DNA of 64,000 nt from Collinsella aerofaciens (GTDB taxonomy: Bacteria > Actinomycetota > Coriobacteriia > Coriobacteriales > Coriobacteriaceae): contig NZ_JAQLEM010000011.1 of the NCBI RefSeq assembly GCF_028209885.1, forward strand, positions 8,374 to 72,373, written 5' to 3'. This document shows positions 44,491 to 52,998 of the stretch, one piece after another; within the stretch, counting starts at the first letter, position 1, and each line of letters begins with the position of its first letter. Both the position numbers and the translations under genes were made by a program. Below the pieces are notes generated by a model. It did not search any database. It was not told where the DNA came from and was given only the letters and a program-made list of their open reading frames with translations.

Positions 44491-44557
44491 AGTTGCGGTG
44501 AAATAGTTCCTGTTTAAAGTCCAACGGCTTTGATTTAGGGACTATTCCACCGCAACT
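44491..44557. repeat. Palindrome between mgtA and the membrane LuxR gene
   Basis: AGTTGCGGTGAAATAGTTCC (44491-44510) pairs with 44538-44557 with two mismatches around a 27-nt loop. It lies between convergent genes, so may serve as a bidirectional terminator, although no U-run follows. The preceding 44410-44486 is low-complexity GCTGCCGTT-type sequence. Confidence 0.65.
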
Positions 44558-44571
44558 TATTGGGGGATTAG

Positions 44572-46116
44572 CTAGTCTTGAGGCGTCCAGGACCAGAAGA
44601 AGTTGATAAGGGCCACACGCGAGGCGGTACCGGTCTTTTTGTTGATCGAGGAAATGTGACGATAGAGCGTGGAGCGCGAAAGGAAAAGCGTTGTGGCGAT
44701 GTCCTGAACGCTCTGGTCCGAAACGACCAAGACCTCAAGAATATCGTGCTCGCGCTCTGTAAGCCCAAAGGTGGCGACGAAGGCATCGAGGCGTTCATCG
44801 GACGTGAGCTCCGCTGCCTCCACGGGCTCGGGGTCGGAGCATGTGGGCGCAAGATCCCCACCAAGATCATCGGTGGCAGGCGCCAGCTCGTCCCGTATCA
44901 CGGCGTCATCGGCTCGTTGCCCCAACTGTCCCAGCAGCGTAATCGCAATGCCCACAAACATCACGAGCGCCGCACCGATCGCAGCCAGCACGTTTTGACT
45001 CGAGATGATCGCCACCGCCGGCGCCGTCACGAGCATCGAGCACACGTTGTTGACGACGCGACCCATGCACGGCCAAAAATATGACCAGCGCGCATAGAGC
45101 GAGACGGCGGCATATTTTGTGGTAAAGAACACCACGAAAAAGCCCGAGCCCAGATAAAAGATGATCGTGGCAGCAAGCTCGTTGCCGCCATTGCCATCGA
45201 CGATGAGCACAAAGAACGAAAGCGTGGACAGTATGGCGGCACACGTCATGCCGATATTCATATACGAGCGGCCGTGCAGGTCAAATAGTGCGCCAGCGAC
45301 CAACGAGCTCACGACAAGCAGCAGGCGCGGCCAATCGCCCAAATCGACGGCTCCGACAGCAAGCAGGGTCGTGAAGCCCGCGTTGAGAGCGGCGAATACG
45401 CTGGAAAGATACGCCGTCGCCACGGTCAGGCGAACTACGGCGCGACGGAATGCCGCCTTTGCCTCGGGATCGTCATGCCACTTGGCGCCATATTCCAGAG
45501 CATCTACCGAAAGCCCGGCAGCACTGGGTTCAAAGTTGGGATCGGACTCGTCGCGCAGCTTGGCGCGTCGGGCACCGTGGAGCAACGCCACCTGCGCGAT
45601 CGCACAGACGACCAGAACAGCCTGCTGAGGAATGCCGACAGGCATCACCATGTGGTTGAGAACCTGCACCAGAACGCCCATGGCGTAAGAAAGTGCGGCG
45701 GCGCGCGCCAAGCAGGGCGTTCGCGCAAAGCGCCTCGCAAAATTTGCATGAGCAGTCGATCCGCAGTAGCCCAGCGCGCAGCACGCCACCAAACCGCCGG
45801 CAATTACCACCTCAACCTGAACCGCCATAATCAACAGCAGCAATGCCACCACCAGCAAAACGCCCGTAACGTCACTCGTTGCGTCGATAACATGGGGACG
45901 GCGATAGTACAGAATGGGACGCACAAAAAAGCCAATCACGCTCGCGCCGATGACAAGGCTCTCATAAATAACGACCTCGTTCGGAGACACGAACTCGGCC
46001 ATGCGCACATCAAAAAGATACTCGCACGCCAAAAACGTGAAGAAGAACAGCGCCAGGCATATAATCTCCCGAATGCCCCGACGCAAATATGCGGTTGTGT
46101 CTCCCATGCCCCTCAT
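44572..46116 (-). CDS. Membrane-bound LuxR-family transcriptional regulator
   Basis: About 514 residues. Roughly twelve hydrophobic segments fill residues 10-420, in an MFS-like arrangement. A C-terminal LuxR HTH (about 450-505) is clear: FGLTEREHDILEVLVVSDQSVQDIATTLFLSRSTLYRHISSI contains the T-x-RE start and S-x-xTVxxH-like recognition helix. This design is common in Eggerthella and Collinsella. ATG at 46116 follows GGGGG; 46137 is an alternative. It probably senses a small molecule at the membrane; target genes unknown. Confidence 0.9.
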   Translation of the reverse strand: MRGMGDTTAYLRRGIREIICLALFFFTFLACEYLFDVRMAEFVSPNEVVIYESLVIGASVIGFFVRPILYYRRPHVIDATSDVTGVLLVVALLLLIMAVQVEVVIAGGLVACCALGYCGSTAHANFARRFARTPCLARAAALSYAMGVLVQVLNHMVMPVGIPQQAVLVVCAIAQVALLHGARRAKLRDESDPNFEPSAAGLSVDALEYGAKWHDDPEAKAAFRRAVVRLTVATAYLSSVFAALNAGFTTLLAVGAVDLGDWPRLLLVVSSLVAGALFDLHGRSYMNIGMTCAAILSTLSFFVLIVDGNGGNELAATIIFYLGSGFFVVFFTTKYAAVSLYARWSYFWPCMGRVVNNVCSMLVTAPAVAIISSQNVLAAIGAALVMFVGIAITLLGQLGQRADDAVIRDELAPATDDLGGDLAPTCSDPEPVEAAELTSDERLDAFVATFGLTEREHDILEVLVVSDQSVQDIATTLFLSRSTLYRHISSINKKTGTASRVALINFFWSWTPQD

Positions 46117-46301
46117 GGTTAACCCCCAGCCACTCAATTGTCTGGAAATCTATTTTAATAAAGAACCAGTCTCAATATCGAAGCCAGGCTCGAAATGTTG
46201 CCAATTCGACCCCAGCCGTCCACATCACGCCGCGATTTTGAGCCGCATGGACCAGAAGGGACGCGCGCGATCTCTAGCTCGGCCAGGAGTGTCCCCAACT
46301 A

Positions 46302-46332
46302 CCACTCATTTAAGTACGTCCCCAATGAGTGG
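46302..46332. repeat. Short hairpin with TAAGTACGTCCCC loop
   Basis: CCACTCATT (46302-46310) pairs with AATGAGTGG (46324-46332). The loop and fold match 40247-40275. GTGTCCCC words flank it on both sides. These resemble REP sequences mobilised by RAYT transposases in other bacteria; no RAYT gene is in the window. The rest of the gap 46117-46477 has no supported gene. Confidence 0.65.
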
Positions 46333-46477
46333 CCGAAGAGTGTCCCCGGCGTCCAATCAAAAAATGGGCCATGTGTCCCAGTTGTGGAGACTCCTTGAGC
46401 CGTCTGGGTATCGCGAAGGATCGCGCACTCCCCCATCATCAAAAGTGACACACGCTACCAGTTGATGGGAGGCAGCC

Positions 46478-47215
46478 ATGGGCTTCTTTGACAAGATGTT
46501 CGAGAAGAAAGAGTGCGCGATTTGCGGTACCGAGCTGGGACTTCTAGGTAAGACAAAAATCAATGAAGGCTACCTGTGCAAAGAGTGCGCCGGCAAGCTC
46601 TCCCCCTACTTTCACGGCTATCGCTCCAGCACCGCGGACGATATCCGTGAGCAACTCGCCTACCGCGAGGCCAACGCCGAGCGCCTGTCTTCGTTCAACC
46701 CCACGCGCACGCTTTCTGCCGGGCGCACCAATATTATGCTCGATGAGGACGCGGGCCTGCTGATCATCACTTCGCAGAGCCGCTGGCGCGACGCTAATCC
46801 CGACATCATCGAGTTCTCGCAGGTACTCGGCTGCGATATGGATATCGACGAGCATCGCACCGAGATCTATCGCGAGACCAAGGACGGCGAGCGCGAGAGC
46901 TACAACCCGCCGCGCTACGACCTGGATTACGACTTTAATCTGACCATCCACGTCAACACGCCGTACTTCACCGAGATCAACCTGCGCGTGAACGACTCCA
47001 CCATCGATCAGCGCGGCTCCATCGAATACCGCGAGGCCAAGCGCCAGGCAACCGAGGTCCGCGACGCGCTGGTGCAGCTGCGCCAGGAGACGCGCGACAG
47101 CGTCGTGGCCGCCAAGGCCCCCAAGACCGCGGTGACCTGCCCCTTCTGCGGAGCCACCACCATTCCCGATGCCAGTGGGCGCTGCGAATACTGCGGCGGC
47201 GCCATCGGCGCATAG
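46478..47215 (+). CDS. DUF4428 / zinc-ribbon protein
   Basis: 245 residues. N-terminal treble-clef-like zinc motif of DUF4428 (CAICGTELGLLGKTKINEGYLCKEC split as CAICG ... CKEC). A middle alpha/beta region (about 80-190) with polar, acidic strands. C-terminal zinc ribbon CPFCGATT ... CEYCGG. No membrane segment. It starts a run of zinc-ribbon genes (46478-49852) with 24-48 nt gaps. Function unknown; related clusters often accompany SPFH virion-core-like proteins. Confidence 0.88.
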   Translation: MGFFDKMFEKKECAICGTELGLLGKTKINEGYLCKECAGKLSPYFHGYRSSTADDIREQLAYREANAERLSSFNPTRTLSAGRTNIMLDEDAGLLIITSQSRWRDANPDIIEFSQVLGCDMDIDEHRTEIYRETKDGERESYNPPRYDLDYDFNLTIHVNTPYFTEINLRVNDSTIDQRGSIEYREAKRQATEVRDALVQLRQETRDSVVAAKAPKTAVTCPFCGATTIPDASGRCEYCGGAIGA

Positions 47216-47239
47216 CCTCCGGCAGCGAAAGGACCGATC

Positions 47240-48562
47240 ATGGCCTTCGAGAGCGTTAACTATCAGTGCCCTGCCTGCGGTGGCCCCTTGCATTTTGCCA
47301 GCGCCGAGCAAAAGCTCGTCTGCGACTACTGTGACTCGCGCTTTGAAGTCGAAGAAGTCGAGGCCCTCTATCGCGAGCGCCAGGACAAGGCAGATGCCAA
47401 AGCCGATGCCGCAGCCGCGGCCCCCAAGCCTGCTGTCGACGACGCGGTGCAGGAACTCGCCCAAAACGCCGGCTACATCTGCTCATCGTGCGGCGCCGAG
47501 CTCGTGTCCGACGGCACCGTCGCCGTCACCACCTGCCCGTACTGCGGCAACTCCGCCGTGGCGCCCGGCCAGCTCTCGGGCGACTTCTCGCCCGACCTGG
47601 TGATTCCGTTTAAGCTCGGGCGCGATGACGTCACGGCCGCACTCAAGGAACACTACAAGGGCAAGATCTTGCTGCCCAAGAGCTTTGTCACCGGCAACCA
47701 CATCGACGAGGCCCAAGGTGTCTACGTGCCGTTTTGGCTCTACGGCGCCCGCGTTGACGGCGAAGTGCACTTTGACGCGACCAACGAGACCGTGACCGAG
47801 GAATCCGACCGCACCGTCACGACCACCGACCACTACGATGCCTATCGCAAGGGCAACATCTCGTTTAAGCGCGTGCCCGTCGACGGATCATCCAAGATGC
47901 CCGACGGCCACATGGACGCCATCGAGCCGTTTGACTACGACGCGCTGCGTCCGTTCTCGGTCGCCTATATGCCCGGCTACATCGCCAACCGTTACGACGA
48001 GGACTGCGAGACCTGCAAGGCGCGCGCCGAGCGCCGTATGGAAGAAAGCACGATCTCGGCCCTGCGCGAGACCGTCGTCGACGAATACGACGATGCCACG
48101 GTCGAAAGCAAGCAGCTCGACTACACCTGGGAAGACAGCGACTACGCCCTGTTCCCCGTCTGGATGCTCTCCACCTCGTGGAACGGCAAGAGCTACCTGT
48201 TTGCCATGAACGGCCAGACCGGCCGCTTGGTCGGCGAGCTCCCCTGCTCCAAGCCCAAGCTCGCCATCGCCTCGGTGCTGTTCTTCGTGATCGGATTTAT
48301 CCTCTCCCAGATTCTCTTTATGGGGGAATACGCCTTCGATCCGGATTACCTCACCTTTGATATCGAGGGCATCCTCATCAACGTCATCGCGCCGCTGATC
48401 ATCGTGATTATCGGAGACGTGCTACTGGTAGGCCAGCTCAAGACGGCCAACGAAGCAACCCATGCCGATGAGTATTGTGGCGAGCTCGACTTGACCGAGA
48501 AGCACGACACCTTCAGCCACACCGAGACCACCGTTGTCATGAAAGACGACAAGGACGACTAA
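47240..48562 (+). CDS. Zinc-ribbon membrane protein (TFIIB-type ribbon)
   Basis: 440 residues. Two zinc ribbons: CPACGGPLHF ... CDYCDSRF (9-40) and CSSCGAELV ... CPYCGNS (about 80-110). A large middle domain follows (FKLGRDDVTAALKEHYKGK ... VYVPFWLYGARVDGE), and two transmembrane helices near the C-terminus (ASVLFFVIGFILSQILF; LINVIAPLIIVIIGDVLLV). Such proteins are often mislabelled as PriA-like because of the ribbon. Probable job: binding or presenting a metal-ribbon partner at the membrane; unknown. Confidence 0.88.
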   Translation: MAFESVNYQCPACGGPLHFASAEQKLVCDYCDSRFEVEEVEALYRERQDKADAKADAAAAAPKPAVDDAVQELAQNAGYICSSCGAELVSDGTVAVTTCPYCGNSAVAPGQLSGDFSPDLVIPFKLGRDDVTAALKEHYKGKILLPKSFVTGNHIDEAQGVYVPFWLYGARVDGEVHFDATNETVTEESDRTVTTTDHYDAYRKGNISFKRVPVDGSSKMPDGHMDAIEPFDYDALRPFSVAYMPGYIANRYDEDCETCKARAERRMEESTISALRETVVDEYDDATVESKQLDYTWEDSDYALFPVWMLSTSWNGKSYLFAMNGQTGRLVGELPCSKPKLAIASVLFFVIGFILSQILFMGEYAFDPDYLTFDIEGILINVIAPLIIVIIGDVLLVGQLKTANEATHADEYCGELDLTEKHDTFSHTETTVVMKDDKDD

Positions 48563-48610
48563 GCAATCCAACCAATACCACCCGGCCTTTGACGAGAAAG
48601 GAAGATCACC

Positions 48611-49852
48611 ATGGGACTCTTGAAAGCTGGATTGGGAGCTGCCGGCGGCGTCATGGCCGACCAGTGGAAGGAATTTATCTACTGCGAATCGATGCCTGCT
48701 GACGTCTTGGCCTGCAAGGGCAGCAAACGTACCGGTGGCCGCAGTTCCAACACGCGCGGCGAGGACAACGTCATCTCCAACGGCTCGGTCATCGCCGTCA
48801 ACGACGGACAAGGCATGCTCGTGGTGCAAAACGGCAAGATCATCGAAGTCGCGCTGGAGCCCGGTGAGTTCGTCTTCGATACCGGCAGCGAGCCGAGCGT
48901 CTTTAGCGGCAACCTGGGCGATTCCATCAAGGAGACCTTCGCCAATATCGGCAGCCGCTTTACCTTTGGCGGCGACGCGGGCAAGGACCAGCGCGTCTAC
49001 TTCATCAACACCAAGGAGATCATCGGCAACAAGTACGGCACCGCCTCGCCCGTGCCCTTCCGCGTGGTCGATAACAACATTGGCCTGGACGTCGACATCT
49101 CCGTGCGCTGCAACGGTGAGTATTCGTACCGCATCACCAACCCGCTGCTGTTCTACACCAACGTATGCGGCAACGTGACCGATAGCTACACGCGCGACAA
49201 GATCGACAGCCAGCTTAAGTCCGAGCTGCTCACCGCCCTGCAGCCCGCCTTTGCCAAGATCTCGGAGATGGGCATCCGCTACAGCGCCATCCCCGGCCAC
49301 ACCACCGAGCTCGCCCGCGCGCTCAACGAGGTCCTCTCTGCCGACTGGCGTGACCTGCGCGGCGTCGAGATCGTAAGCTTTGGCGTCAACTCCATCGCCG
49401 CCTCGCAAGAAGACGAGCAGATGATCAAGGACCTGCAGAAAGCCGCGGTCATGCGCGATCCCACCATGGCGGCAGCCAACATCGCCAGCGCCCAGAGCGA
49501 TGCGATGCGCGCGGCAGCCGCCAACCCCAACGGCGCGATGGCAGGCTTTATGGGCATGGGCATGGCAGGTGGCATGGGCGGCATGAACGCCAGCCAGCTG
49601 TTCGCCGCCGGCCAGGCACAGCAGCAGGCCGCCCCGCAGCCGGCTCCGGCTCCCGCCCCCGCACCGGCTCCCGCCGCCGCACCTGCGGCCGGCACGTGGA
49701 CTTGCAGCTGCGGCGCCACCAACACCGGCAAGTTCTGCTCCGAGTGCGGCAGTCCCGCACCCGCCCCGGCACCGGCAAAGTGGTTCTGCCCCAACTGCGG
49801 CAGCGAAAACGGCGGCAAGTTCTGCAGCAACTGCGGAACGCCCCGGCCCTAG
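48611..49852 (+). CDS. SPFH-domain protein with two C-terminal zinc ribbons (virion-core-like)
   Basis: 413 residues. SPFH/prohibitin-like domain (about 40-260; FIYCESMPADVLACKGSKR, SKRTGG, VDISVRCNGEYSYRI, DKIDSQLKSELLTALQPAFAKI). A Gly/Met-rich segment (GFMGMGMAGGMGGM) and an Ala-Pro linker follow. Two zinc ribbons close the protein: CSCGATNTGKFCSECG and CPNCGSENGGKFCSNCG. SPFH proteins form membrane-associated oligomeric rings; the YdjI-type branch in Bacillus acts in membrane stress. GAAAGGAAGATCACC precedes the ATG. Confidence 0.92.
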   Translation: MGLLKAGLGAAGGVMADQWKEFIYCESMPADVLACKGSKRTGGRSSNTRGEDNVISNGSVIAVNDGQGMLVVQNGKIIEVALEPGEFVFDTGSEPSVFSGNLGDSIKETFANIGSRFTFGGDAGKDQRVYFINTKEIIGNKYGTASPVPFRVVDNNIGLDVDISVRCNGEYSYRITNPLLFYTNVCGNVTDSYTRDKIDSQLKSELLTALQPAFAKISEMGIRYSAIPGHTTELARALNEVLSADWRDLRGVEIVSFGVNSIAASQEDEQMIKDLQKAAVMRDPTMAAANIASAQSDAMRAAAANPNGAMAGFMGMGMAGGMGGMNASQLFAAGQAQQQAAPQPAPAPAPAPAPAAAPAAGTWTCSCGATNTGKFCSECGSPAPAPAPAKWFCPNCGSENGGKFCSNCGTPRP

Positions 49853-49932
49853 CCCCTCTATCTGGTAATTGGCGGGGGATCCGCCACCCCCGCATTTGCT
49901 TCTATGGGTTTCGTTCGATAAAGGAGGACACC

Positions 49933-50775
49933 ATGAAGACAACGTTCAAAAAGTCCGTACTCGCATTTCTGACATGCGTCCTGGCGCTCGCCTTTGCCCT
50001 GACGGGCTGCAGCGGCGGCGGCAAAGACCCCAAGGCCAACTTCGTCGGCAGCTGGGAACTCTCGGGTGGAACCTTGGACGGCGAAGAGCTCACCGATGAG
50101 TACATGGATATGCTCAAGGAGTGGGGCCTCAACTGTATCCTGATCCTCGACGAAGACGGCACGGGCGTCCTCGACATGTTCCTTGAGGTCGCCGACCTGA
50201 AATGGGAGGCCAAGGACGCCACCACCGTAACGATTACCGCCGAAGATGAGTCGCACGACCTGAAACTCAAGGACGACAAGCTCGTCCTCGAGGTGGAAGG
50301 CGACAAGCTTATCTTTACGAAGTCCGACAAGGATCTGTCCGGTACGGTGAAGAAGGATCGCGAGAACGCCGAGAAGGAAGAAGAGATCGATGAGGCCGTC
50401 GAAGACGACGACGTCCAGAGCATCGAAATCTCCCCCGCCGTCACCGTCGCCGATGACGACCTGTGCACCATCACCATCACCGAGAAGTTCAAGGACGACT
50501 GGGGCGACATCGGCTTTGTCGTCAACATCACCAACAAGAGCGACAAGGACCTGACCTTCTACGCTCCTTCCGGCAAGACCAACGTCAACGGCACCATGAA
50601 GGAACCCTGGTTCTCGGCTCACTTGATGCCCGGCACCAACGCCACCGAGGAATTCACGTTCTCGAAGGGCACGCTCGATAGCCTTGACGACCTCGTCAAT
50701 ACGACCATCGGCATCGACGCCTACCTGACCGATTCCTACGAGGACGTCGCCTCCTACAGCGCAACCATCGCGTAA
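49933..50775 (+). CDS. Secreted lipoprotein, unknown function
   Basis: 280 residues. MKTTFKKSVLAFLTCVLALA plus the lipobox LTGC mark a lipoprotein. The mature part has a lipocalin-like/DUF-type N-terminal half (NFVGSWELSGGTLDGEELTDE) and a very acidic linker (EKEEEIDEAVEDDD), then a beta-sandwich-like half (DIGFVVNITNKSDKDLTFYA). AAGGAGGACACC precedes the ATG at 49933. It follows the SPFH gene by 80 nt and may be part of the same unit. Confidence 0.88.
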   Translation: MKTTFKKSVLAFLTCVLALAFALTGCSGGGKDPKANFVGSWELSGGTLDGEELTDEYMDMLKEWGLNCILILDEDGTGVLDMFLEVADLKWEAKDATTVTITAEDESHDLKLKDDKLVLEVEGDKLIFTKSDKDLSGTVKKDRENAEKEEEIDEAVEDDDVQSIEISPAVTVADDDLCTITITEKFKDDWGDIGFVVNITNKSDKDLTFYAPSGKTNVNGTMKEPWFSAHLMPGTNATEEFTFSKGTLDSLDDLVNTTIGIDAYLTDSYEDVASYSATIA

Positions 50776-50828
50776 CGGCAGACACCGACAGCCGCGGATT
50801 GGCGGACACATCCGCGCACATGCCAGAC

Positions 50829-50857
50829 GGGGCCGCAGGAGTTGATCCTGCGGCCCC
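50829..50857. terminator. Terminator-like hairpin between convergent genes
   Basis: GGGGCCGCAGGA (50829-50840) pairs exactly with 50846-50857 around a 5-nt loop. No long T-run follows. It separates the lipoprotein gene (+) and the response regulator (-). Confidence 0.75.
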
Positions 50858-50885
50858 ACCGCTTTATGCCGATGCGTAACGAGCG

Positions 50886-51506
50886 CTAGCGCTCCATGTT
50901 GGGAACGATGCTGCCCTCCGTTACTGCGCGCACGGCCAAGCGCATGATGTTGTCGTAGCCGGTCTTATTGAGAATCTCCGAGATGCGGCGTTTGATGGTG
51001 CCCTCGCTCATAAACAGCTCGGCCGCGATCTCGCGGCGGCTTTTACCCTCGCAGGCAAGGCGCAAGATCGACAGCTCGACATCGTCGAGGGCCGCCGTGC
51101 CCGAGAAGATGCTCTCGGGCGGCTTGGGAAACGTGCAGTAACCCGCCAGCGTGGAGCGCATCACGGCGAAAAGCTCGTCGATACCGACGTTCTTGTACAC
51201 AAAGCTGTCGACGCCCGCCTCGCGTGCCTGGTCCACAAAGGTGATTTCGGGCATACCCGTCATGATAATGACGCGGCACTCGGGCAGTTGTTCTTTGATG
51301 CGCGCCGCCGCCACGATGCCGTTGGAATCGTGCTCGGTGCACACGTCCATCAGTATCATGTCCGGGCGCTCCTTAAGCACAACGTCCAAGGCATCCGAGG
51401 CGTCGGCGATCGCGGCAACAACCGTCATGTCGGGCTGGTCACCGACGGAGCGCGCGAGGCTCTCGCGCAAGATAGCCTGGTCTTCGACGATTAACACGCG
51501 AATCAT
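50886..51506 (-). CDS. LuxR/NarL-family response regulator
   Basis: 206 residues. Receiver domain: acidic Glu8-Asp9, phospho-acceptor Asp54 in MILMDVC, Thr in IIMTGMP, Lys in VYKNVG. LuxR HTH at about 140-200: LSILRLACEGKSRREIAAELFMSEGTIKRRISEILNK shows the recognition helix. ATG at 51506 overlaps the kinase stop (ATGA). Likely phosphorylated by the adjacent kinase. Confidence 0.95.
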   Translation of the reverse strand: MIRVLIVEDQAILRESLARSVGDQPDMTVVAAIADASDALDVVLKERPDMILMDVCTEHDSNGIVAAARIKEQLPECRVIIMTGMPEITFVDQAREAGVDSFVYKNVGIDELFAVMRSTLAGYCTFPKPPESIFSGTAALDDVELSILRLACEGKSRREIAAELFMSEGTIKRRISEILNKTGYDNIMRLAVRAVTEGSIVPNMER

Positions 51507-52996
51507 GAACTTCTCCTTTGGGCCGTGGCGCTGGAGGCGAGCGGGATGGACACCGTAAGCGTGAAGGGCGGGGCGGTGTGGACTTCCAGGCTGCCGCCCA
51601 GATTCTGTGCGACATGCCTCATACCTGGGATACCCGTTCCCTCGCGATACGATACGGGTGCAGGCGCGCCGTCGTTAGAAACGACCATCCGCGCGACAGC
51701 GCCGTCTTCTGTCCCCTCCTGCCACAGGCGCACATGGACCTGATGGGCTTGTGCATGCTTGGTGGCATTGGTCGAGGCTTCGCGGATAATCTGCAAAAAT
51801 GCTGCGGCGACACGCGCGTCGTTTGGCAGCTCGCCCTCCACATCGATCTGCACGCTCACCAGGCCAAAGGCATGGACGATATCGCCCAGTTGCTCTGCCG
51901 GTTCGCTGTCGCCCCCGCTGCGCAGATCGGCAGCGATTGAGCGCAGCAGCGGGTCGATCTGCTCGAGTGACTCGTCATCCAGGCGCCCTTCCTCCAGATA
52001 ACGATGGAGAATGGACAGGCGCTGCCCGATCACGTCGTGCACGCGAGCGCGCATACGCAGATAGGCCGCATTGTCAGCAACTTTTTTGACTTCTTCGATC
52101 TGGGCTTGGAGCTCTTGGCCCGCAAGCTCAAGCAGGTGGTTTGCTTGCGCCAAGCGGTCGTAGGCGTGTGCGTATTCCGTCACGTCCAAGCCGACGACGC
52201 GCTCGAACGGACGGCCCGAGACCGTAACGTCATCGTGCACAAACAAGCGAATCTCGGCGGGAGAAACCTCGACCACCGCCCGCGCCTCACCAAAGCGGTC
52301 CAGATTAATCCGCACGCGGTTCTGGCTGCTTTCGGGCATTTGCATGCTGAGTTTGCGCAGGTCGTTCCATGTACCGCTCATATCGCCTAGGTCGGTGGGC
52401 ATATGAAGCTCCACCAGGTTTTTTCGCATGCAGCGGTTCATGAGCAGCGGGCGGCCCCTCGGGTCCAGATACAGGATGCCCACGGGAATCACGTTGATGG
52501 TTTCGATCGTCGAGAACGCGGTGATATCCTCCTGGCGGTTGCGGACATCCATCAAGAGCGCCGCAATGGAGCGGAACAGGAAAAACGCTCCCTCTGCGAT
52601 AAGGACCGTGGTCCACGCCGAGCCCATGGCAAAAACCACCGGCGGCGTCACGGCGGCAACGAGCAACAGTTCGGCCAGCATGACGGGGCGACGATAGTGC
52701 ACCATAAGCACCATGCCGTAGGCAAAGATCACGGCATTGAGCCACAACGCTCCGCCCATTGCCCTGGCGCAAACGTCAAGCGGCGCCACCAGATATGAGC
52801 CAGACGACGCGAACAAGATGAGCGCCGAAATAATTAGGTGAAGCACAAGGCTCGCCTCGTAGGCACAAATCACCTTACGGTTATAGGACGAGCGGCGCGA
52901 TGCGATGAGCGGGACGTGGATCGTCTGCAGACACGCAGCCAGGGCAAAGACAACATCGAGCGCAACGATTTGGGGAAGAATGAGCGAAATCTGCAT
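51503..52996 (-). CDS. Membrane sensor histidine kinase (NarX/DesK-type)
   Basis: About 497 residues. Five to six hydrophobic helices in residues 1-165. A PAS-like domain at about 180-270 (NVIPVGILYLDPRGRPLLMN). A coiled linker and the HisKA_3-like H box RARVHDVIGQRLSILH. HATPase_c with REASTNATKHAQA (N box) and GTGIPGMRHVAQNLGG (G box). ATG at 52996 has GGGTGA six bases upstream; a GTG at 53002 overlapping the previous stop is possible. Pairs with the following NarL-type regulator. Confidence 0.92.
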   Translation of the reverse strand: MQISLILPQIVALDVVFALAACLQTIHVPLIASRRSSYNRKVICAYEASLVLHLIISALILFASSGSYLVAPLDVCARAMGGALWLNAVIFAYGMVLMVHYRRPVMLAELLLVAAVTPPVVFAMGSAWTTVLIAEGAFFLFRSIAALLMDVRNRQEDITAFSTIETINVIPVGILYLDPRGRPLLMNRCMRKNLVELHMPTDLGDMSGTWNDLRKLSMQMPESSQNRVRINLDRFGEARAVVEVSPAEIRLFVHDDVTVSGRPFERVVGLDVTEYAHAYDRLAQANHLLELAGQELQAQIEEVKKVADNAAYLRMRARVHDVIGQRLSILHRYLEEGRLDDESLEQIDPLLRSIAADLRSGGDSEPAEQLGDIVHAFGLVSVQIDVEGELPNDARVAAAFLQIIREASTNATKHAQAHQVHVRLWQEGTEDGAVARMVVSNDGAPAPVSYREGTGIPGMRHVAQNLGGSLEVHTAPPFTLTVSIPLASSATAQRRSS

Positions 52997-52998
52997 CG

